DNA of 36,551 nucleotides, from the NCBI GenBank assembly GCA_037447335.1, contig JBBIGV010000028.1, positions 1 through 36,551 of the forward strand, written 5' to 3'. A program made the position numbers and the translations under genes. Within the stretch, counting starts at the first letter, position 1; each line of letters starts with the position of its first letter. Positions 31,272-36,551 of the stretch are shown here, in pieces. Under the pieces are notes generated by a model that was not told where the DNA came from, did not search any database, and worked only from the letters and a program-made list of their open reading frames with translations. Source of the stretch: JBBIGV01 sp037447335 (GTDB lineage Bacteria > Bacteroidota > Ignavibacteria > Ignavibacteriales > Ignavibacteriaceae).

Positions 31272-34200
31272 CTATAATTTAAACGCTTCTTCGACTAATA
31301 CTTTTTGCATATGATTTGAGATTTTTGACGATCCGACTGCCGGGCTTGCGCTTTCAGGTCCGCCGGAATAAAGCAGCTTCTTCCTGTCCTTAACAATTTC
31401 TATCAATCTGTGATACATGAAATTCCAGGCGCCCATGTTTTTGGGTTCTTCCTGTACCCATACTACTTTTTTATAATTCTGATACGAATCAATTATTTCT
31501 TCCACCATATCCTGTTTGAAAGGATAAAATTGTTCTATTCTTATTATTGCAGTATCAGAAATGTTTTTATCTGCTCTGAATTTCTTTAAGTCATAATAAA
31601 CTTTACCGCTGGTTATAATTAATCTTTCAATACTTTTTTTCTTAGTGATTGAAAGATCATTAATCCATTCATCGAACTTGCCGTTAATAAACTCATCTCT
31701 AACCGATTTTGCTTCGGGATGACGGAGCAGACTTTTCGGCGTCATTATAACAAGCGGTTTACCCATTTTATGTTTGATCTGTCTCCTCAACAAGTGGAAA
31801 TACTGTGCGGGTGTTGTGCAGTTGCAGACCTGCATATTATCCTGTGCGCATAATATCAGGAATCTTTCCAGCCTTGCGCTTGAATGTTCGGGACCCTGCC
31901 CTTCATATCCATGGGGAAGCAGCATTACAAGGCTGTTTGGCAATCCCCATTTTTCCATAGATGCAACTATAAAGTTATCGATAATCACCTGTGCACTATT
32001 TGCAAAATCTCCGAACTGTGCTTCCCAAAGAACCAATGCAAGCGGGTCGGCAGTGCTGTACCCGTATTCAAATCCAAGCACAGCCGCTTCTGAGAGAAGA
32101 CTGTCGAGCGCTTCTATACGTGCCTGATCTTCCGACATATTGTTTAATGGTATATACTCTCTGCCGGAGTTTATATCAGTCAGTGCAAGATGCCTCTGGC
32201 TGAAAGTTCCGCGAACGCTATCCTGCCCGCTTAACCTTACCGGAGTGCCTTCAAGAAGCAGGCTGCCAAATGCAAGAGATTCTGCAAACGCCCAATCAGC
32301 TTCTGTTTTACCAACGATTAAATCTCTTCTCTTCTCAATAAATTTTTTCAGCTTGGGGTTTACGTTGAAGTCGTCAGGAATTTTTGTAATCCCGGTAACA
32401 ACACTTTTTAGCATGCCTTCAGTAATAGCAGTTTTTTGTGTTGGTTTAATTGCATCCACACTTTCTTTTGAAACTGCAAGCGGTGCTTCGGAATCGAATG
32501 TGCTGGTTTTACGCTTAATTTTGTCAAATGCATCAGACAGGTTTTTCGAAATTTCATCTTCCATTTTTTTGATTTCATTCGGGCTAAGCACTTCATTTTT
32601 GATCAGGTATTCGGCATATATTTCTTTAACGGAATAATGTTCCTTTATCTTCTCATAAAGTAACGGCTGTGTAAATCCCGGTTCATCTCCTTCATTATGT
32701 CCATGCCTTCTGTAGCCAAAGAGGTCAATCACAACATCTTTTTTAAAAAGCTGCCTGTATTCGAAAGCAATATTAGCAGCCCAGAGGGAGGCTTCGGGGT
32801 CGTCTCCGTTAACATGGAAAATGGGCGCTTGTATCATCTTTGCAACGTCTGATGCATAAACAGAAGAGCGTGCATCTTCCGGAGTTGTTGTAAAACCAAT
32901 TTGATTATTTATGATGATGTGAATTGTTCCGCCTGTTCTGTAGCCGCTGAGTTGAGAAAGGTTCAGCGTTTCGGCAACAATACCCTGTCCTGCAAATGCA
33001 GCATCGCCATGTATCAGCAAAGGCATGGTTCTGCGGTGTTCGCGGTTATCGCCCATTCGTGTTTGCTTTGCACGAACAATCCCCTGTACAACAGGATTAA
33101 CCCATTCAAGATGACTTGGATTAGAGGCTACAGATACTGTAATTGACTTTCCTGACTGCGTTTTATATTTGCCAGTGGCGCCTAAATGATATTTAACATC
33201 GCCTGAACCTTGTATAGAGTTCGGATCGCGTATCTCTTCAAACTCGGAAAAGATTGAGTCATAAGATTTGCCGATTATATTTGTCAGGAAGTTCAATCTG
33301 CCGCGGTGCGCCATACCGAAAACAACTTCGGGTACGTCGTGATCTGCGGCTTCATTCAATATCATATCAATAACCGGTATAACTGTTTCAGATCCTTCAA
33401 GCGAAAATCTTTTATGTCCGATAAATCTTGTGTGAAGAAATCGTTCGAAAGTTTCTGCTTCAATTAATTTTTTTAGTATCGTCTTCTTTACAGATTTATC
33501 AAAATCCGGGGTATTCTTAACCGGCTCCATTTTATTTTGAAGCCAGACTTTTTCTTCGGGGTTCTGAATATGCATATACTCAACGCCAATCTTATCGCAA
33601 TAAGTCTTCTGGAGGATGTCGAGAATTTCACGCAGCGTAGCGGTTTTTAATCCACTGAATCCACCGGTAATAAATCGCCTGTCAAGGTCCCATATAGTCA
33701 GATTGAAAGAGACGGGGTCGAGTTCGGCATGGTAAAGATTTTTAGTGCCGAGCGGGTCAAGATTTGCTATAAGGTGCCCGCGCACCCTGTATAAATTTAT
33801 AAGTTGAAGTACTTTTGCCTGCTTTTCAATTTCTTCCGTGTTTGAAGAAGTATCAAATATGCCCGGTTGATAATCAGTTTTCCACTCAAGCGGTTTAGCT
33901 GGTATTTTCAGTGAGTCAAAAATTTCCTGGTAGAAATTTTCCCTCCCCAATAATAAGTCATGAATTTCTTTAAGGAACATACCCGATTCAGCGCCCTGAA
34001 TGATCCGATGATCATAAGTGCTTGTTATGTTCATTACCTTGCTTATACCAAGTGTCGAAATTGTTGAAGGAGACATTGCCTGGTATTCGGCTGAGTATTG
34101 AATAGCACCGGTTGCAACAATTGTTCCCTGCCCGACCATTAAGCGGGGGATGGATGCAATTGTACCGATGGTTCCGGGATTTGTGAGTGTAATTGTGGTT

Positions 34201-34889
34201 CCCATGAATTCATCAGGATCAATAACGCCTTTTCTCGATCTGCTTACAAGGTATTCATACTTTTTCCAATACTCAACAAAAGAAAGTTCGTTAGCATTTT
34301 TAATATTCGGAACGATAAGCGAGCGTGAGCCATCTTTCTTTTCAATATCAATTGCAAGCCCGAGGTTTACATTTTTTCTTTTAATTACTGCGGGCTTTCC
34401 GTACAGAACTGTAAAGCCGTAATTCATAACCGGCATTTTCTTAACGGCTTCAAGAATAGCCCAGCTTATAAGATGTGTGAATGATATCTTTCCGAGATTT
34501 TGTTTTGCGAGGTATTTATTTATTATTGTGCGGTTTTCTTCGAGCAGCTTAACTGCAATTGTTCGCTGCGATGTTGCAACAGGAACTGTTAAACTGTTAG
34601 TCATATTATCAAGAATTCGTTGAGTGCTTCCTGCAATAATCTGCACATCGTCATTTTCATCCGGCTGCGGAAGTTCAATATTTGATGCCGGGAATAAAAA
34701 TTTATCATTCTTGATGCCGCCGTTGTCTTTTTCTTTCCCTGTAACATTACCGAAAAATTTTTGCCACTGTTCGGGGATCTCATTTGGTTTATCCTGGTAT
34801 TGCTTATATAGATATTCAACAAACCAGGTATTTGCTCCGAATTTTTCAAGCTCTTCTTTTTGCTTCTTCGTCAGGTCTTTTGATTTCAT
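31272..34889 (-). CDS. kgd: Fused 2-oxoglutarate dehydrogenase E1 / succinyltransferase E2-like (OdhA/Kgd type)
   Basis: The 1205-residue protein joins three parts. Residues 1-50 are the short N-terminal helix of E1o (FGANTWFVEYLYKQYQDKPNEIPEQWQKFF). Residues about 85-340 are an E2 acyltransferase domain ending TSTYDHRIIQGAESGMFLKEIH. The rest is a complete thiamine-diphosphate E1o with VIPVIDMILNEAA, FGMAHRGRLNFL, HGDAAFAGQGIVAETLNLSQL, INNQIGFTT, RRHGHNEGDEPGFTQP and the C-terminal GYEGQGPEHSSARLERFL. There is no lipoyl domain, as in OdhA/Kgd of Corynebacterium and Mycobacterium, where a separate lipoylated E2 is used. DHRIIQG, with Gln in place of the usual Asp of DHRxxDG, is also the Kgd form. 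It feeds succinyl-CoA in the TCA cycle. Confidence 0.93.
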   Translation of the reverse strand: MKSKDLTKKQKEELEKFGANTWFVEYLYKQYQDKPNEIPEQWQKFFGNVTGKEKDNGGIKNDKFLFPASNIELPQPDENDDVQIIAGSTQRILDNMTNSLTVPVATSQRTIAVKLLEENRTIINKYLAKQNLGKISFTHLISWAILEAVKKMPVMNYGFTVLYGKPAVIKRKNVNLGLAIDIEKKDGSRSLIVPNIKNANELSFVEYWKKYEYLVSRSRKGVIDPDEFMGTTITLTNPGTIGTIASIPRLMVGQGTIVATGAIQYSAEYQAMSPSTISTLGISKVMNITSTYDHRIIQGAESGMFLKEIHDLLLGRENFYQEIFDSLKIPAKPLEWKTDYQPGIFDTSSNTEEIEKQAKVLQLINLYRVRGHLIANLDPLGTKNLYHAELDPVSFNLTIWDLDRRFITGGFSGLKTATLREILDILQKTYCDKIGVEYMHIQNPEEKVWLQNKMEPVKNTPDFDKSVKKTILKKLIEAETFERFLHTRFIGHKRFSLEGSETVIPVIDMILNEAADHDVPEVVFGMAHRGRLNFLTNIIGKSYDSIFSEFEEIRDPNSIQGSGDVKYHLGATGKYKTQSGKSITVSVASNPSHLEWVNPVVQGIVRAKQTRMGDNREHRRTMPLLIHGDAAFAGQGIVAETLNLSQLSGYRTGGTIHIIINNQIGFTTTPEDARSSVYASDVAKMIQAPIFHVNGDDPEASLWAANIAFEYRQLFKKDVVIDLFGYRRHGHNEGDEPGFTQPLLYEKIKEHYSVKEIYAEYLIKNEVLSPNEIKKMEDEISKNLSDAFDKIKRKTSTFDSEAPLAVSKESVDAIKPTQKTAITEGMLKSVVTGITKIPDDFNVNPKLKKFIEKRRDLIVGKTEADWAFAESLAFGSLLLEGTPVRLSGQDSVRGTFSQRHLALTDINSGREYIPLNNMSEDQARIEALDSLLSEAAVLGFEYGYSTADPLALVLWEAQFGDFANSAQVIIDNFIVASMEKWGLPNSLVMLLPHGYEGQGPEHSSARLERFLILCAQDNMQVCNCTTPAQYFHLLRRQIKHKMGKPLVIMTPKSLLRHPEAKSVRDEFINGKFDEWINDLSITKKKSIERLIITSGKVYYDLKKFRADKNISDTAIIRIEQFYPFKQDMVEEIIDSYQNYKKVVWVQEEPKNMGAWNFMYHRLIEIVKDRKKLLYSGGPESASPAVGSSKISNHMQKVLVEEAFKL

Positions 34890-35084
34890 CTTTCCGGGGA
34901 TATTAATGGTAAAAAATCAGTGCGTCAATTTATTAAAGTTTAAAATCAGTTCACAATTTAAGCCTGTATAAAAGTTTGCTGAAAAAGTTTATTGGCTTAT
35001 TTTAATGTCAGAAGATTTAGTCTCTTCTATAATTTAATAAAACTTTCAACCGATTGTAACAGAAAATTAAGGTAATATCAAGGT

Positions 35085-35732
35085 ATGATGAACAATAACA
35101 CATTAAAAACCCTGAGGCGTTCATATTCTCTTAAAAAGCTGGATGAGAAAGAAGTTGACCATAATCCATTTATCCAGTTTAAAAAGTGGATGGAGGAGGC
35201 TCTGAATTCGCAGCTTTATGAACCAACTGCTATGACGCTCGCAACGTCAACAAAATCCGGAATTCCATCCTGCCGGATTGTGCTTCTTAAAGGAATTGAT
35301 GAAGATGCTTTTCTTTTCTTTACAAATTATGGCAGCAGAAAATCAACAGAACTTATTGATAATCCTTCCGCGGCATTATTATTCTTCTGGCAGGAGCTTG
35401 AAAGGCAGGTAAGGATTGAAGGTAAAGTTGAAAAGGTATCCCAAAAAATTTCAGAAGAATACTTTAATTCCCGTCCGATCGAAAGCAGACTTGGAGCATG
35501 GGCATCTGCACAGAGCGAAATAATTCCCAACCGTCAATACCTTGAACATAAATTTGAAGAGATGAGAATAAAATATTCAGATGGTAATGTACCGCTGCCG
35601 CCAAATTGGGGCGGATTCAAACTTATCCCGCATTCATTTGAATTCTGGCAGGGAAGGGAAAGCAGACTGCACGACAGAATATTTTTTTCTTTGGAAAATA
35701 ATAACTGGAAGATTTCAAGATTGGCGCCATAA
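35085..35732 (+). CDS. pdxH: Pyridoxamine 5'-phosphate oxidase
   Basis: PdxH oxidises PMP or PNP to pyridoxal phosphate using FMN. The 215 residues show AMTLATSTKSGIPSCRIVLLKGID (FMN phosphate contact), FFTNYGSRKSTELIDNPSAALLFFW, RQVRIEGKVEKVS, and the C-terminal WGGFKLIPHSFEFWQGRESRLHDR, which carries the substrate-binding Arg and His residues. The start could be 35085 or the next ATG at 35088; the difference is one Met. It is a single gene, divergent from the dehydrogenase. Confidence 0.95.
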   Translation: MMNNNTLKTLRRSYSLKKLDEKEVDHNPFIQFKKWMEEALNSQLYEPTAMTLATSTKSGIPSCRIVLLKGIDEDAFLFFTNYGSRKSTELIDNPSAALLFFWQELERQVRIEGKVEKVSQKISEEYFNSRPIESRLGAWASAQSEIIPNRQYLEHKFEEMRIKYSDGNVPLPPNWGGFKLIPHSFEFWQGRESRLHDRIFFSLENNNWKISRLAP

Positions 35733-35813
35733 CAAAACATGGAACAGGTTATCAATCCGTTCGAAATACAATGAGATTAAAAAAATAATTTTTTCTTAAG
35801 CAGCAATAAGATA

Positions 35814-36500
35814 ATGAAAAGTGCTAACCCGGCAGAGAATGAACTTAAACAGGTGACCATCTATACAGATGGCGGATGTGAACCAAATCCCGGTCCGGGC
35901 GGATTTGGCGTCGTATCGATTCACGGAAAAAGATTAAAAGAACTTTCAGGCGGTTTCCGGTTAACAACAAATAACCGCATGGAAATTTACGCTGCAATAG
36001 CCGGGTTAAAATCTCTTAAAGAACCTTGCAGTGTAAAGTTATACAGCGACTCCCGCTATCTCGTTGATGCTGTTACCAAAGGATGGGTTAAAAAATGGAA
36101 AGGCAACGGCTGGCAGAGAAATAAGCAGCAGGAAATGGCTGTTAATATTGATCTATGGGAAGAATTGTTAAAAGAATGTGAAAAACACTCCGTTGAGTTC
36201 ATCTGGGTTAAGGGGCATGCAGGAAATAAATATAATGAAAGATGTGATGAACTTTCTTCTTTGGCGAGAGCAAATCCTGACTTGACTGAAGATGAAGGAT
36301 ACTCGGAAAGACCGAAGCAGCCGGATGAAAGAGTAACAAAGGAAGGACAGCCCTGCCGCAAATGTGAAACCCCGGTTGTGAGAAAAATCCCCACAGCAAA
36401 ACGCAAGCCCGGACAAAATTATTATTTTGAATATTATTTTATGTGTCCTGCCTGCCGAACTATTTATTTTGTTGAAGAAGCAAAGCGATTCATTAAATAA
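35814..36500 (+). CDS. rnhA: Ribonuclease HI with C-terminal zinc ribbon
   Basis: RNase HI cuts the RNA strand of RNA-DNA hybrids. The catalytic acids are Asp19 (IYTDGGCEPNPGPGG), Glu57 (NNRMEIYAA), Asp79 (LYSDSRYLVDA) and Asp145 (NERCDELSS), and the handle region WVKKWKGNGWQ is present. The domain ends near residue 150. About 78 extra residues follow: a charged linker and a zinc ribbon with Cys181-x2-Cys184 and Cys211-x2-Cys214. Ordinary RNase HI is about 155 residues. The C-terminal extension is complete, as the stop lies at 36498-36500. Confidence 0.94.
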   Translation: MKSANPAENELKQVTIYTDGGCEPNPGPGGFGVVSIHGKRLKELSGGFRLTTNNRMEIYAAIAGLKSLKEPCSVKLYSDSRYLVDAVTKGWVKKWKGNGWQRNKQQEMAVNIDLWEELLKECEKHSVEFIWVKGHAGNKYNERCDELSSLARANPDLTEDEGYSERPKQPDERVTKEGQPCRKCETPVVRKIPTAKRKPGQNYYFEYYFMCPACRTIYFVEEAKRFIK

Positions 36501-36551
36501 AATCTTACTTCGTACAGGTTACGGAAAGGTGTTTATTTATCAGCTTTAATA

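Noticed and set aside
32140..32637. 165-codon plus-strand ORF inside the dehydrogenase gene
   Set aside because: It is antisense to conserved E1o sequence; shadow frame.
36056..36406. 116-codon minus-strand ORF over RNase HI
   Set aside because: It is antisense to the catalytic domain and zinc ribbon of RNase HI, which is clearly coding.

Overview
The window reads as a chromosomal segment from a moderately AT-rich member of the Bacteroidota/Chlorobiota group, most likely an Ignavibacteria-like bacterium. The evidence is the gene set (DUF5916 and DUF3078 outer-membrane proteins, a UPF0316 protein, glutamine-dependent NadE, an OdhA/Kgd-like 2-oxoglutarate dehydrogenase, a stop-interrupted MASE1-type kinase), two promoters with the TAnnTTTG -7 element typical of Bacteroidetes, and many palindromic intergenic repeats. 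The taxon is inferred, not proven. No rRNA, CRISPR array or complete insertion sequence is visible.

Layout. 1-1345 is a decayed patch: a palindromic repeat, a C-terminally truncated AHSA1/SRPBCC gene, one intact NTF2-like gene, a chimeric mini-ORF (start of a RibD/DHFR-like protein joined to a VOC-like tail) and an N-terminally truncated, frameshifted PhnB-like gene. 1345-3523 holds UPF0316 (minus), then pcm and miaA (plus, overlapping). 3609-8608 is the metabolic centrepiece: archaeal-type HMG-CoA synthase, SCP2-type thiolase and DUF35 Zn-ribbon protein, the three parts of the known archaeal thiolase/HMGCS complex, followed after a repeat-rich gap by a split AtuA pair (DUF1446 protein plus small C-terminal-domain protein). 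A four-helix-bundle (23S IVP family) gene follows, bracketed by inverted GAATG/CATTC arrays; the same arrays occur twice nearby without the gene. Then come prfB with its programmed frameshift, a repeat-rich gap, an alkyltransferase-like protein, and a LiaF-like/PspC envelope-stress pair (minus).

12880-23683 carries nadE, dsbD, a DUF72 protein, a cold-shock-like RRM protein, and a minus-strand block of a DUF5916 barrel protein, a HerA-like DUF853 ATPase, mscL, a DUF3078 protein and an orphan 89-residue ORF. 23869-29166 is a signalling block: a 1308-codon membrane sensor kinase (MASE1-like, six PAS, HisKA_3, HATPase) cut by a single in-frame TAA, a NarL-type regulator and a stand-alone receiver. 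29167-30995 is an accessory patch beside tRNA genes: an orphan terminator, gene remnants and a MntA-HepT toxin-antitoxin pair. tRNA-Val(TAC) and tRNA-Gly(CCC) follow, then the fused 2-oxoglutarate dehydrogenase E1/E2 (minus), pdxH, and RNase HI with a C-terminal zinc ribbon.

The strongest leads are the HMGCS-thiolase-DUF35-AtuA cluster as a possible HMG-CoA cleavage or branched-acid module in a bacterium, the GAATG-array/four-helix-bundle cassette, the stop-interrupted sensor kinase, and the deletion-scarred left end.
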